DNA of 38,892 bases from Planctomycetota bacterium (GCA_020351025.1 CP070728.1:937099-975990); one strand, 5' to 3'. Numbered from the stretch's first letter, positions 16,586-25,366 are shown. Notes: generated by a model not told the origin, from the sequence alone. Translations and numbers: made by a program.

Positions 16586-17863
16586 TTATCTTTCGAGTGC
16601 GACCAAATCTTCGTAGTTCTCGCGTTTTCTTATAACTTGGAAATTTTCACCATCCACAAGCACTTCAGCGGACCGAACCCGAGCGTTGTAATTGCTGCTC
16701 ATGCTAAAACCGTATGCTCCAGCGGTGAAGATTGAGAGCAGGTCGCGGCGTTTTAAGGGCGGCAGGAACCTGTCTTTGCCGAAAAAATCTGAACTTTCAC
16801 AGATTGGCCCAACCACATCGACAACTTCGCCGCCTCTCATTTGCAAATCTTTATCCCGACGGTCAGGCACAAATTCTTTTTTCACTTTCACAGGCCAGAT
16901 GAAATGAAACGCATCGTATAACGGTGGACGAATCAAATCGTTCATCCCCGCATCGACTATAGCAAATTTCTTCTCTCCACTGGTTTTCAAATATAGAACT
17001 TGCGTCACCAAAATCGCTGCATTGGCTGCTATACTGGCTCCTGGTTCGAGAATAACCTTTAGATTCTTATCTTTTAATAGTGGCACAATAGCAGCGGCAT
17101 AATCAGCGGCCACCGGCGCCGCAGAGGTTATGTAATCAGCTCCGTATCCACCACCGATGTTTACTGCTTCGATTGTGAAACCATCGCTGCGTACTTGGTC
17201 TATCAAAACTAATATTTTTTCTATGGCCTCAACGTACGGCTCGACCGTGCGTCCAGCAGAGCCTAAATGTATGTGGATTGCACAAAGTTTCACTGTCTCG
17301 TTCTTGCCGTAGTTGGCAAAAACTTTTCGTCCACGTTCTATATCAACACCGAATTTAGTTTCTTTCTTGCCTGTAGTCGTATAGGTGTGCGTTTTGGGGT
17401 CAACGTCCGGATTGATGCGCAAGGCAGCCTTAGGTTGTTTATTTTCTTTCGTTGCCAGCAGAATCAGGTTTTGCAACTCAGCTTCTGATTCGATATTGAA
17501 ATAGCCTATACCGGCATTTAATGCTTCAATAATTTCTGTGTCGGTTTTGCCGACACCGGCATAGACAGTTTTTGACGGTTCACCTCCTGCTTGTAGAACA
17601 CGATATAGCTCTCCGCCGCTGACAATGTCAAATCCACTGCCCGCCTCAGCCATAAATTTGAGAATATTAATGTTGCCGCAGGCCTTGACGGAATAGCAGA
17701 TTGTGGTCTCGAGTTCGCGGTAGGCTTCTTTAATTTTTTGTAAATGCTCCGCAAACGTTGCCTTGCTGTAGATATAAACCGGCGTTCCGACCTCGGCAGC
17801 TATTGTTTCGACATCTACGCTCTCGGCGAACAATTTACCTTTTTTGTAATTAAAATAATCCAT
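16586..17863 (-). CDS. lysA: diaminopimelate decarboxylase
   Basis: LysA removes CO2 from meso-diaminopimelate to form lysine, the last step of the pathway. The 425-residue, fold-type III PLP enzyme has the PLP lysine K60 in CYSVKACGN, FDIVSGGELYR, HIHLGSAGR, the phosphate-binding VNIGGGYGADY, EPGASIAANA, and the active-site cysteine in VGPICESSDFF, followed by GAYGFSMSSNYNARVR. The ATG at 17863 has no clear Shine-Dalgarno. A TTGCAA-16-TATACT promoter lies about 70 bases upstream. It converges on accC and stands alone on its strand. Confidence 0.96.
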   Translation of the reverse strand: MDYFNYKKGKLFAESVDVETIAAEVGTPVYIYSKATFAEHLQKIKEAYRELETTICYSVKACGNINILKFMAEAGSGFDIVSGGELYRVLQAGGEPSKTVYAGVGKTDTEIIEALNAGIGYFNIESEAELQNLILLATKENKQPKAALRINPDVDPKTHTYTTTGKKETKFGVDIERGRKVFANYGKNETVKLCAIHIHLGSAGRTVEPYVEAIEKILVLIDQVRSDGFTIEAVNIGGGYGADYITSAAPVAADYAAAIVPLLKDKNLKVILEPGASIAANAAILVTQVLYLKTSGEKKFAIVDAGMNDLIRPPLYDAFHFIWPVKVKKEFVPDRRDKDLQMRGGEVVDVVGPICESSDFFGKDRFLPPLKRRDLLSIFTAGAYGFSMSSNYNARVRSAEVLVDGENFQVIRKRENYEDLVALER

Positions 17864-17930
17864 ATTCTGATGCTTTCATTTTCAGCAGTTACATAAACCT
17901 GCGTCAGTATCAACGATTATCTATGCTAAC

Positions 17931-17958
17931 AGTATAGGAAATCTGGGGCCGATTGCAA
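17931..17958 (-). promoter_or_regulatory. sigma70-type promoter of lysA
   Basis: On the minus strand TTGCAA (17953-17958) and TATACT (17931-17936) are 16 bases apart. The start of transcription would fall near 17924, leaving a leader of about 60 bases before lysA. Confidence 0.6.
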
Positions 17959-18313
17959 CAGAGCAATCACGGGTATATAACTGTGTTATTTGACGGATTT
18001 ACTATACATCTGTATTCAGATACGGGCCGCTTTTCCGCTGGTGTAAGCCCCGGATGAGGTAAAAATGCTTGGAGGCTAAGGACTTGCAAATGGGCACTGT
18101 GGCACAGGATACTAATAAAATGGAAGATTCTGCCATCCTAGCAGAATCTTCCATTTCTCTATAGCTTGTCGTACTATCAATGTTTCTAATTGAGGCTGGG
18201 TTCCCGCCTTTTCTAAATCTGAGGTTCGGTTACCCTTTAAGCCGCCGACTTTTCTCGACGACTGCCAAAAACCTTTACGTTTGAGACAAACAGGCTTTCG
18301 GCTAAAGTGTCAC
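17959..18313. other. non-coding interval with imperfect direct repeats
   Basis: No gene seen. Between 18183 and 18238 two imperfect copies of a 28-base unit sit head to tail, recognisable by TCTAATTGAGGCTGGGTTCC and TCTAAATCTGAGGTTCGGTT. This stretch would be the 3' region of the transcript of the small Lys-rich gene. A perfect 16-bp hairpin (18118-18156) is listed separately. ATCTG-TATT-CAGAT near 18018 is another small hairpin. Confidence 0.45.
18118..18156 (-). terminator. 16-bp perfect hairpin, probable terminator
   Basis: The 16 bases at 18118-18133 are exactly complementary to 18141-18156 around a 7-base loop. On the minus strand the stem is followed by TTTTATT, so it can end transcription of the Lys-rich peptide gene, whose stop lies 158 bases upstream; on the plus strand TTTCTCT follows, so it may work both ways. 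Confidence 0.65.
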
Positions 18314-18394
18314 TTACTTTTTCTTCTTAGCTTTTTTCTTTTTAGCTTTTTTCTTCGCTGGTTTCTTTTTAGCTTTTTTCCTTTTCTTTGCCAT
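18314..18394 (-). CDS. 26-residue Lys/Ala-rich basic peptide
   Basis: A tiny gene read on the minus strand: 26 residues, of which 19 are Lys or Arg and five are Ala, starting MAKKRKKAKKKPAKKKAK. The start codon is preceded by AAAAGGAGGTGAT, which matches the anti-Shine-Dalgarno of 16S rRNA over about 12 bases with a 7-base gap, among the strongest ribosome binding sites possible. A promoter (18459-18488) and a hairpin terminator (18118-18156) frame it. The composition resembles histone H1-type tails and the Lys-rich C-terminus of the protein at 32090-33100. A nucleic-acid-binding or ribosome-associated role is a guess; I recognise no family. Confidence 0.65.
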   Translation of the reverse strand: MAKKRKKAKKKPAKKKAKKKKAKKKK

Positions 18395-18919
18395 TATTTA
18401 ATCACCTCCTTTTGGCTCATCAAATCCTTTTATATTTTCGATTCAAGTCAACAACTTAATACTAATTTACTTTCAAAAATTTTGTCAAACAAAAAATTAA
18501 TAAATACTTATATTTTTCTTATCGGCGAAAAGTTTAAAAATACTTCATAAAATTTTTTCCTGTCGATGTTTTACATAACTTTCATTATTGAGTATCATAC
18601 TTTTCAATTAGACGATATAAATACTTTTGTTGTAGATAAAGTTCTTACTTAGACCGAAAAATTATTTTGTATAATAACTTATGTTAAACCTGATTTATTT
18701 GGCTTATTGGCTTGTTTTTGCTGTTTTTCCATTGTAGAAGAGTTGTTCTTATCTTTATTACCATCTATATTTTTGGTGTACCGAAAGATGTAAAAATTAA
18801 ATGAAAGTTAAGTTGCTTTCGTGTAATTTCTCCTTTTTATTAATTTTTGGATGGCTGAAATTTTTTAGCTACTTTCGTAACATTTTTTCAACAACGCACA
18901 GTTTACTTGTTAATTTTTT
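18395..18919. other. 525-base AT-rich intergenic region
   Basis: Very AT-rich divergent interval between the Lys-rich peptide gene (minus) and nadD (plus). It contains the probable promoter of the peptide gene. No protein-like frame or tRNA was seen, and no strong hairpin besides short A/T palindromes. The base composition is clearly more AT-rich than its surroundings. Confidence 0.5.
18459..18488 (-). promoter_or_regulatory. probable promoter of the Lys-rich peptide gene
   Basis: On the minus strand TTGACA (18483-18488) and TAGTAT (18459-18464) lie 18 bases apart in an AT-rich context. Transcription would start near 18452, giving a leader of about 58 bases. Confidence 0.45.
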
Positions 18920-19552
18920 ATGGCAGAAAGAAAAGTAGCCTTGTTTGGTGGTACATTCGACCCTATTCATCTTGGACATACTGCTGTTGCCGGAGCGGCA
19001 GCCGCGCATATTGGCGCTGACAAAATCATTTTCATCCCTGCCAAGTGTTCTCCTCTGAAGGATTCTTTACCCTCGGCGAGTGATGATGACCGTTTGGCTA
19101 TGATAGCTCTTGCAATTGCCGACAATAAGAAGTTCCAGCTGGATGACTATGAATTGAAAAAAAAAGAAGCCAGCTATACTTTGGAAACCGTAAGGCGGTT
19201 CCAAGCGCAGTTTGGCAGCGATACTTCGCTCTACTGGCTCGTAGGTGCCGACAGTGTTGGTGAGCTGCAATATTGGTATAGAATAGCCGAACTGATAGAT
19301 GTGTGTAATTTGTGTGTAATGTATCGAGCTGGATACAAACCACCGGATTTTATCAGATTTGAATCCATTTGGGGTTCTGACTGCGTCGAGAAGCTGCAGC
19401 GCAATGTTATCCAAACACCGCTGATTGATATAAGCAGCACCGAAATTCGAAACAGGCTAGCTGCTGGACTCGATGTATCCGATAAGCTCACACCTCGTGT
19501 TGCTGACTATATCCATAAACATGGACTCTATCAATCTGAGGCTGAATACTAA
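18920..19552 (+). CDS. nadD: nicotinate-nucleotide adenylyltransferase
   Basis: NadD adenylates nicotinate mononucleotide in NAD synthesis. The 210-residue protein has the nucleotidyltransferase motif GGTFDPIHLGH (10-20), IFIPAKCSPLK, YWLVGADSVGELQYWYRI and the ISSTEIRNRL motif that binds ATP. The ATG has no visible Shine-Dalgarno; only a T-rich stretch precedes it. The stop codon abuts the stop codon of hypB on the opposite strand (TAATTA at 19550-19555), so the two convergent genes have no spacer at all. Confidence 0.95.
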   Translation: MAERKVALFGGTFDPIHLGHTAVAGAAAAHIGADKIIFIPAKCSPLKDSLPSASDDDRLAMIALAIADNKKFQLDDYELKKKEASYTLETVRRFQAQFGSDTSLYWLVGADSVGELQYWYRIAELIDVCNLCVMYRAGYKPPDFIRFESIWGSDCVEKLQRNVIQTPLIDISSTEIRNRLAAGLDVSDKLTPRVADYIHKHGLYQSEAEY

Positions 19553-20221
19553 TTAGGCACCTTGTAAATTTTTCACCTGTTTTTTCAGCCAATTGTGCCA
19601 TCCAGCCATACCTTCACCGGTTTTGGCTGATGTCGCAAAGATTTCTATGCCTTTATTTAGTTTGCGCGCATCGGCTTTTGCTCTCTCGATGTCGAAGTCC
19701 ACCGCAGCGCCAACTTTTAACAAGTCGGTTTTGTTTATAAGTAGCACTTTGGACCTTGCAAAAATGGCAGGGTACTTTACCGGTTTATCATCACCTTCTG
19801 CAACGGAAAGTACTGCTATTTTGCCAGTCTCTCCAAGCTCAAAAGCCGATGGACAAACCAAATTGCCTACGTTCTCTATAATAATCAAATCCAAATTGTC
19901 TGTGGGAAGTCTGTTTAATGCAGTATTTACCTGAGCCGCTGATAAATGACATGCTCCCTTAGTTTCTATCTGTACCACAGGTGCCTCTGTTGCTCTGATT
20001 TTCTCAGCGTCTAAGTCGGTCTGAATGTCGCCTTCGATTACGCCAATTGTGATTTCGTTTTTTAGTGCATTTATCGTCCTTACCAGGATAGTGGTCTTAC
20101 CTGAGCCGGGAGACGATATCATATTCAGGCATAGTATCTTCCGCTCAGTTAAGAACTGTCTGTTTTTAAGAGCATATTCTTCGTTTGCACTGAGAATTCT
20201 CTTGCCGACATTAACTTTCAT
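19553..20221 (-). CDS. hypB: hydrogenase/urease nickel incorporation GTPase HypB
   Basis: HypB is the GTPase that, with HypA, delivers nickel to the [NiFe]-hydrogenase large subunit. The 222-residue product has the P-loop SSPGSGKTT (37-45), VIEGDIQTDLD, the metal-binding GACHLSA region, IENVGNLVCPSAFELGE and the guanine-specificity motif NKTD. It lacks the His-rich nickel-storage tail of some HypB proteins. The open frame begins at 20239, but ATG at 20221 has GGAG 7 bases upstream and gives the normal N-terminus. It is the last gene of the operon, four bases after hypA. Confidence 0.96.
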   Translation of the reverse strand: MKVNVGKRILSANEEYALKNRQFLTERKILCLNMISSPGSGKTTILVRTINALKNEITIGVIEGDIQTDLDAEKIRATEAPVVQIETKGACHLSAAQVNTALNRLPTDNLDLIIIENVGNLVCPSAFELGETGKIAVLSVAEGDDKPVKYPAIFARSKVLLINKTDLLKVGAAVDFDIERAKADARKLNKGIEIFATSAKTGEGMAGWHNWLKKQVKNLQGA

Positions 20222-20225
20222 AGTA

Positions 20226-20570
20226 TTACTCCGTTTCAAATTCTATCTCTTCAAGCATCAAAGGGGCATCAGGAAGTAAATCAAATTCACCACTGTCGCA
20301 CTTCGGACATCTCGGTTCAGGCAGTGCAACGTCGAAATTTTCTTTGCAGTTCTTGCACCGACCTCGTATTGGCTTGTGTTCTACTTCAAGCTTTATACCT
20401 TCGCACATTGTGCCTTTGGCAATTGCCTCGAAGGCAAAACAAAGTACTTCGTTGTTGATAGCGTTTAGCGTGCCACAGCTAATCTTGGCACTTATAGGTT
20501 TGGCATTTTGCTTTGCACTCTCATCTGAAATTGTTGCTAAAAGGCTCTGGGCCACCATCGTCTCGTGCAT
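20226..20570 (-). CDS. hypA: hydrogenase nickel metallochaperone HypA
   Basis: HypA binds nickel through its N-terminal MHE motif and zinc through two CxxC pairs. Here the start ATG at 20570 gives MHETMVAQSLL, with His2 intact; an ATG two codons earlier would bury that His. CKNC and CPKC form the zinc site. The length is 114 residues, as usual. The start overlaps the hypE stop by one base (TGATG), showing translational coupling. Confidence 0.95.
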   Translation of the reverse strand: MHETMVAQSLLATISDESAKQNAKPISAKISCGTLNAINNEVLCFAFEAIAKGTMCEGIKLEVEHKPIRGRCKNCKENFDVALPEPRCPKCDSGEFDLLPDAPLMLEEIEFETE

Positions 20571-21589
20571 CAGCATATCCTCGGCAGTTCCCTGCCGTAC
20601 GGCATCTGAACGATTCTTTTGCCGCCGATTAGCGTTTCAATCTCCACCGCAGGGATATCGCTTCTTTCCACAACTTCTCCGATTATACTCGCCTTTTTTC
20701 CCAGTTGATGACCCCTGCATATATTTAGGCACTTATCAGCTGACTCCGGCGAGACGACCGCAACGAATTTACCTTCGTTTGCGATGTTAAGGACGTCGAA
20801 ACCAAGCATGTCCGCTGCTGTTTGCACCGTTGGATTAATTGGGATATCGGCCTGGCGAATTTCGATACTCAAGCCGCTCCCTCTTGAGATTTCGTTAAGT
20901 GTCGCTGCCAATCCGCCCCGCGTCGGGTCCCGCATAAATTTCACGTCTTTGGTCTTTGTTAGCAATTGATAGCTCAGTCCCCCAACGCCCGCACAGTCGC
21001 TTTTCAGCTTTGACTGAAATTTTATACCTTCTCGCTGTGAGATAATAGTCATACCGTGGTCGCCTATTGTGCCGTTGATGATGATTTTGTCACCGACAGC
21101 GATTTTTTCAAAACCTAAATCCACGCCGGAAATTCGCTCCCCAATCCCCGCCGTATTTATAAAAATTTTGTCAGCTGCTCCGGCTTCAACCGTCTTAATA
21201 TCACCGGTAACAATAGCGACCTTGTTCTCACGTGCTGCCTTGCTGATACTTGTTAAAATCGTATCAAGCAGTTCGAATTCAAAACCTTCTTCAATTATTA
21301 AACCTAATGCCAGTGCAACAGGTTTTGAACCGGCAACAGCAAGGTCATTTATCGTACCGCACACTGAAAGTTTTCCAATATCACCGCCGTTAAAAAATAA
21401 AGGCTTAACGACGTAACTGTCCGTTGTAAAACACACCGACTCAGAAGAAAGCTTTAGCTTTGCTGAGTCAGCTAATTCAGAAAGAGCATCGTTTTTGAAT
21501 CTTGGCACAATATGATGCCGGATTAATTCGTCGCTTAATTGTCCCCCACCTCCGTGGGCAAGCAGGATTTTGTCGCTTTTTGTTTTCAT
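20570..21589 (-). CDS. hypE: hydrogenase maturation protein HypE
   Basis: HypE dehydrates the thiocarboxamide formed on its C-terminal cysteine to thiocyanate, which supplies the CN ligands of the Fe centre. The 339-residue protein has the N-terminal LLAHGGGGQLSDELI, DPTRGGLAATLNEI, and ends exactly in the required PRIC tail with the acceptor cysteine as last residue. It belongs to the PurM/SelD fold. Start and stop overlap the flanking hypD and hypA genes by one base each. Confidence 0.97.
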   Translation of the reverse strand: MKTKSDKILLAHGGGGQLSDELIRHHIVPRFKNDALSELADSAKLKLSSESVCFTTDSYVVKPLFFNGGDIGKLSVCGTINDLAVAGSKPVALALGLIIEEGFEFELLDTILTSISKAARENKVAIVTGDIKTVEAGAADKIFINTAGIGERISGVDLGFEKIAVGDKIIINGTIGDHGMTIISQREGIKFQSKLKSDCAGVGGLSYQLLTKTKDVKFMRDPTRGGLAATLNEISRGSGLSIEIRQADIPINPTVQTAADMLGFDVLNIANEGKFVAVVSPESADKCLNICRGHQLGKKASIIGEVVERSDIPAVEIETLIGGKRIVQMPYGRELPRIC

Positions 21590-22668
21590 TAGTTCTGTTT
21601 TTTCTCTCTGTCGTATTTAAACCACGCTGCACAGGCACCTTCGGAACTTACCATACATGGCCCAATAGCAGACTCAGGTCTGCAGCTTTCTGCAAATAGT
21701 TTGCATTGTGGCGGCTCTATCAGCCCACACAGAACCTCTCCACATCGACACCCTTTTTTTTCTTCACCTGGAGTTTCGGTTATGTTAAATCGCTTTAATG
21801 CATCGAAATGACTATATTTATCTTTTAGTTTGAGTGTGCTTTTCTCTATTTTCCCCAGCCCTCGCCAGTAGCCGTCCGCTACATCAAAGCATTCATCTAT
21901 AATTTTTTGTGCTGTGGTATTACCTTGCTCTGTTACCACCGCAGTGTATATTGATTTAAGTTCAGCGACACCTTTAGCAAGCTGTCTGCAGATTTCTCCC
22001 AGCCCTTCGATTATTTGCAGGGGCTCAAAGCCTGCCACCACACAAGGCCTGCCGAAACCCTCCACAATCTCGGAAAAAGCGCCAAAGCCAATTATCACAC
22101 TCACATGACCGGGGCAGAGAAACGCATCTATCTTATCATTCTTTCCTGAAAGCAGCGCTCGCATCGCTGGCACAACCAGTTTATGCCCGCTCAAAATGCA
22201 GAAATTATCGATTCCTTCTGTCGCTGCCTCTTTCACCGCCACCGCTGTAGCTGGCGACGTTGTCTCAAAGCCCACCGCAACGAACACGATAGTTTTGTCA
22301 GGATTGTCTTTTGCCAATTGCAGGGCATCTTCGCTGCTTAGAACCACTGTAACGTTGTCGCTTGATTGTTTGGTTTCGAGTGAGCCCATGTTGCCCGGAA
22401 CGCGAATCATATCACCATAAGTGGCAATTAGGCAGTCATCACGCTCTGCCAATGTTAAAACCGTATCGATATAGCCCTGGTCGGTAACACATACCGGACA
22501 ACCAGGCCCGGATAGTAGTTTTATTCCTTTAGGCAGTGTCGACCTGATTCCGTTTCGGAAAATAGAAACCGTATGGGTACCGCAGACCTCCATTATATTG
22601 ATTTGCCGCTCCAGCGTCTCATAAGCCGCATTCATAAGACTCTGTGCTTTGTAAATTCTTTCGAGCAT
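21589..22668 (-). CDS. hypD: hydrogenase maturation protein HypD
   Basis: HypD is the iron-sulfur scaffold on which, with HypC, the Fe(CN)2CO unit is built. The 359-residue product shows MEVCGTHT, FVAVGFETTSPATAV, FLCPGHVSVIIG and the C-terminal cysteine-rich region for the [4Fe-4S] cluster (CRCGEVLCG to GACAAWFKY). The frame is open upstream through hypC, but ATG at 22668, 10 bases after the hypC stop, gives the normal N-terminus MLERIYKAQ. Confidence 0.96.
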   Translation of the reverse strand: MLERIYKAQSLMNAAYETLERQINIMEVCGTHTVSIFRNGIRSTLPKGIKLLSGPGCPVCVTDQGYIDTVLTLAERDDCLIATYGDMIRVPGNMGSLETKQSSDNVTVVLSSEDALQLAKDNPDKTIVFVAVGFETTSPATAVAVKEAATEGIDNFCILSGHKLVVPAMRALLSGKNDKIDAFLCPGHVSVIIGFGAFSEIVEGFGRPCVVAGFEPLQIIEGLGEICRQLAKGVAELKSIYTAVVTEQGNTTAQKIIDECFDVADGYWRGLGKIEKSTLKLKDKYSHFDALKRFNITETPGEEKKGCRCGEVLCGLIEPPQCKLFAESCRPESAIGPCMVSSEGACAAWFKYDREKKQN

Positions 22669-22678
22669 AAAACTGAAT

Positions 22679-22921
22679 TTATCCTGAAACTTTGTTCGAC
22701 GTCTCGTCAAAATCACTGATTTCTGCAAGAAGCTGCCACGTCTTTTTCGCCTCTTCTTCATCGACAATCGAAATAGCAAAGCCAGCGTGTATAAGCACCA
22801 AATCACCCAGTTTGGCTTCAGATAAAAGTGTCGTTTTAGCCCTCCAGCGGTTGCCCATGGCGTCAACTACCGCTTTGTCCCCATCCAACTCTACTATCCT
22901 TGCCGGTATCGCCAAACACAT
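22679..22921 (-). CDS. hypC: hydrogenase maturation chaperone HypC
   Basis: HypC is the small chaperone that carries the Fe(CN)2CO group to the hydrogenase large subunit. The 80-residue protein starts MCLAIPARIVELDG with the essential Cys2 and has LGDLVLIHAGFAISIVDEEEA. It begins 14 bases after the hypF stop. Confidence 0.96.
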   Translation of the reverse strand: MCLAIPARIVELDGDKAVVDAMGNRWRAKTTLLSEAKLGDLVLIHAGFAISIVDEEEAKKTWQLLAEISDFDETSNKVSG

Positions 22922-22935
22922 ATTGTTATCTCATT

Positions 22936-25239
22936 TCACAATTTTTTTCCCAGTTTTGCCGCAATTGCCGCCTGGCCAAGTGATATCCCGCCATCATTCG
23001 ACGGGACATCACGGTTAAATAATACGCAAAAGCTGCTTTTATTCAAGAGTTTAACTAGGTGATTCGTCAGGTAACGGTTGCAGAACACCCCGCCGCTTAA
23101 TGCAACTGTCTCTAACTTTGTCTTTTTTCTTGTTTCCTCGGCTGTCTCTAATAGAGCGGCTGCAAGGGTGTTGTGAAATTTTGCCGAGATGATATCACCG
23201 GAAATTCCTTCCCGAATGTCAGTAATTAATTGTTGTATCATTTGACGCAAATCAATCTGCAACATCTCAGAGTCCTTGCGTATAAGTTCGAAGTCATAAT
23301 GTTCCTCAATCCCACTTTGTGCAATTGCCTCAAGGGCCATCGGAAGTTGAGCTTCAAAGTGATTGTATGTTCCCACTCCAACCATAGCTGCAACTGCATC
23401 GAAAACACGTCCTAAGCTTGATGTCTCAACAGTATTAATCTTTTTTTCAAGCTGCTCTAATATAATTTGCTGTTTTGTTACATCCGGTTCAATCCGCTTA
23501 AGTAGCCATTTGAATTTGCCCAACTTAAAACTGTCTCCATAAGTTTGTTTCAAAAGCCCCAATAGAGGCCTTATAGCTTCTTTACTTGCCTTATCTGCAC
23601 CTGCTAAATCGTAATAAGCCAGATGACCAAATCGTTCAAAACCTTCAAGCGATGCAATCATACATTCACAACCCCAAATCGCTCCATCTGTCCCATAACC
23701 TGTACCGTCACATGAAATGCCAATAACCGGGCCAGCCAGATTATGTTCAGCTAATACCGATGCTATATGGGCCCAGTGGTGCTGTACCTGAATAACGGTT
23801 ACGTTAGGTTGTGAAAGCGCATATTGCGTGGATAGATACCCTGGGTGAAGGTCGCATACTATCCTTTTCGGCTCTACCTCAAATAGCTTTCGGAGGTGCT
23901 CGATAGAATTAATATAACGATGATAAACTTCCGCATCCTCCAAATCACCCGTATGTTCGCTGCAAATCAGTTGATTTTGTTTAACGAAGCAGAAAGTATT
24001 TTTTAAATCACCTCCTGCTGCGAATATATCCTCGCTGTTGCTTTCTTCTGTAAAAATCGGCGTCGGTACGTATCCTCTCGCACGTCGCAATAGCACCGGC
24101 TCCTCATTGATAAAATGAACAATTGAATCATCAACCTGGCGATAAATCTCCCTGTCGTGCATTAAAAAGGCATCCACAATACCACCAAGCCTCTCCAACG
24201 CCTGCTCATTTTTGTAAATCAGCGGCTCATCAGATATATTCCCGCTGGTCATTACCAGAACTTCTATACCCTGTGCAAACAACATATAATGCAGCGGAGC
24301 ATAACAGAGCATAAACCCGAATGTATCGACGCCTTCTGCAACTGATGGAGCTATCGGCGCATCTTTTCTCTTTCGCAGCAATACTATTGGACTTTGAGGA
24401 ATTCTCAACACCTGCTCAGCCTGTTTGCTCACTATTGCATGTTGTTTTATTGTCTCAATCGAGTTAGACATCATTGCGAACGGCTTATGGTCTCTTCTCT
24501 TTCGCTTTCGCAGCCTCCTTACCGCTTTGTCATTAAGAGCATCGACTGCTATGTGAAACCCGCCGATTCCTTTTATTGCCACAATCTTGCCGCTCAAAAG
24601 CAAACGTGCAGTTTCAGCAACGACCTCATCCGTTTCTGTTTTTATTGTTCTACCTTTGCTATCGGTTAGCCATATTTTAGGCCCGCACGCCCCGCACGCT
24701 ATCGGCTGAGCGTGAAATCGCCTATTCGGTATATCCTTGTACTGTGCAGAGCATTTCTTGCACATTGTGAACGCTGACATTGTGGTATTGCTCCTGTCGT
24801 AGGGAATCGTTTTCACTATCGAGTACCTCGGCCCGCAATTTGTGCAGTTTATAAATGGATACGAATACCGAAAGTCGTTCGCATCGTCCATCTCTAAAAG
24901 GCAGTCTCGACACGTTGCAATGTCGGCAGTTACCTCCGAAAGGGCGGTTCCTTGTGATTTGCTTTCCTTGATTGTGAATGTTTCCTCTCCCTCGATGATG
25001 GCTGTATCGGCCGTTTCGCACGCCTTTATCTTCGCCAATGGCGGCGTATCATCAGATTGTAAACGCATTAAAAATTCGCCTATCTTGTCATCCTCACCCT
25101 GCAGTTCTATTGTTACGCCTTTTGTGTCGTTATAGACAAAGCCCGTCAGCCCAAGCTTCTGTGCTATCGAGTAAACAGCAGGCCTAAAACCGACACCTTG
25201 TACTCGCCCACTTATCAATATCCTTTGTCGTTTAACCAA
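22936..25239 (-). CDS. hypF: carbamoyltransferase HypF
   Basis: HypF activates carbamoyl phosphate and transfers the carbamoyl group to the HypE cysteine. The 767-residue protein has all domains in order: acylphosphatase (ISGRVQGVGFRPAVY near the start), two zinc fingers of CxxC-(18)-CxxC type (CRDC/CTNC and CKKC/CGAC), a YrdC domain (GIGGFHIAVDA), and the Kae1-like carbamoyltransferase domain (VQHHWAHIASVLAEH, ALSGGVFCNR, DGGISLGQAA). The start is a TTG with only a weak upstream Shine-Dalgarno; no better codon is available. It is the first gene of the hyp operon. Confidence 0.96.
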   Translation of the reverse strand: MVKRQRILISGRVQGVGFRPAVYSIAQKLGLTGFVYNDTKGVTIELQGEDDKIGEFLMRLQSDDTPPLAKIKACETADTAIIEGEETFTIKESKSQGTALSEVTADIATCRDCLLEMDDANDFRYSYPFINCTNCGPRYSIVKTIPYDRSNTTMSAFTMCKKCSAQYKDIPNRRFHAQPIACGACGPKIWLTDSKGRTIKTETDEVVAETARLLLSGKIVAIKGIGGFHIAVDALNDKAVRRLRKRKRRDHKPFAMMSNSIETIKQHAIVSKQAEQVLRIPQSPIVLLRKRKDAPIAPSVAEGVDTFGFMLCYAPLHYMLFAQGIEVLVMTSGNISDEPLIYKNEQALERLGGIVDAFLMHDREIYRQVDDSIVHFINEEPVLLRRARGYVPTPIFTEESNSEDIFAAGGDLKNTFCFVKQNQLICSEHTGDLEDAEVYHRYINSIEHLRKLFEVEPKRIVCDLHPGYLSTQYALSQPNVTVIQVQHHWAHIASVLAEHNLAGPVIGISCDGTGYGTDGAIWGCECMIASLEGFERFGHLAYYDLAGADKASKEAIRPLLGLLKQTYGDSFKLGKFKWLLKRIEPDVTKQQIILEQLEKKINTVETSSLGRVFDAVAAMVGVGTYNHFEAQLPMALEAIAQSGIEEHYDFELIRKDSEMLQIDLRQMIQQLITDIREGISGDIISAKFHNTLAAALLETAEETRKKTKLETVALSGGVFCNRYLTNHLVKLLNKSSFCVLFNRDVPSNDGGISLGQAAIAAKLGKKL

Positions 25240-25366
25240 GATTATCTTCTTTAACTAATTTATAGTTTGTTGATGAAAAACCAAATAAAGCATTCTACTT
25301 CATTTATACGAAAAAACCAACACCTCGTTCATAAACCAAGTTGCTATCAAGCCATACGAAATTTAT

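Noticed and set aside
18200-18310. Possible c-di-GMP-I riboswitch on the minus strand (GGGTAACCGAA)
   Set aside because: The tail-like string is present, but the GACGCAAAGCC core and the GAAA tetraloop stem at the right distance are not.
18281-18550. Plus-strand Phe/Leu-rich frame
   Set aside because: It is the antisense of the Lys-rich peptide gene and AT-rich spacer; AAA/AAG codons read backwards as Phe/Leu.
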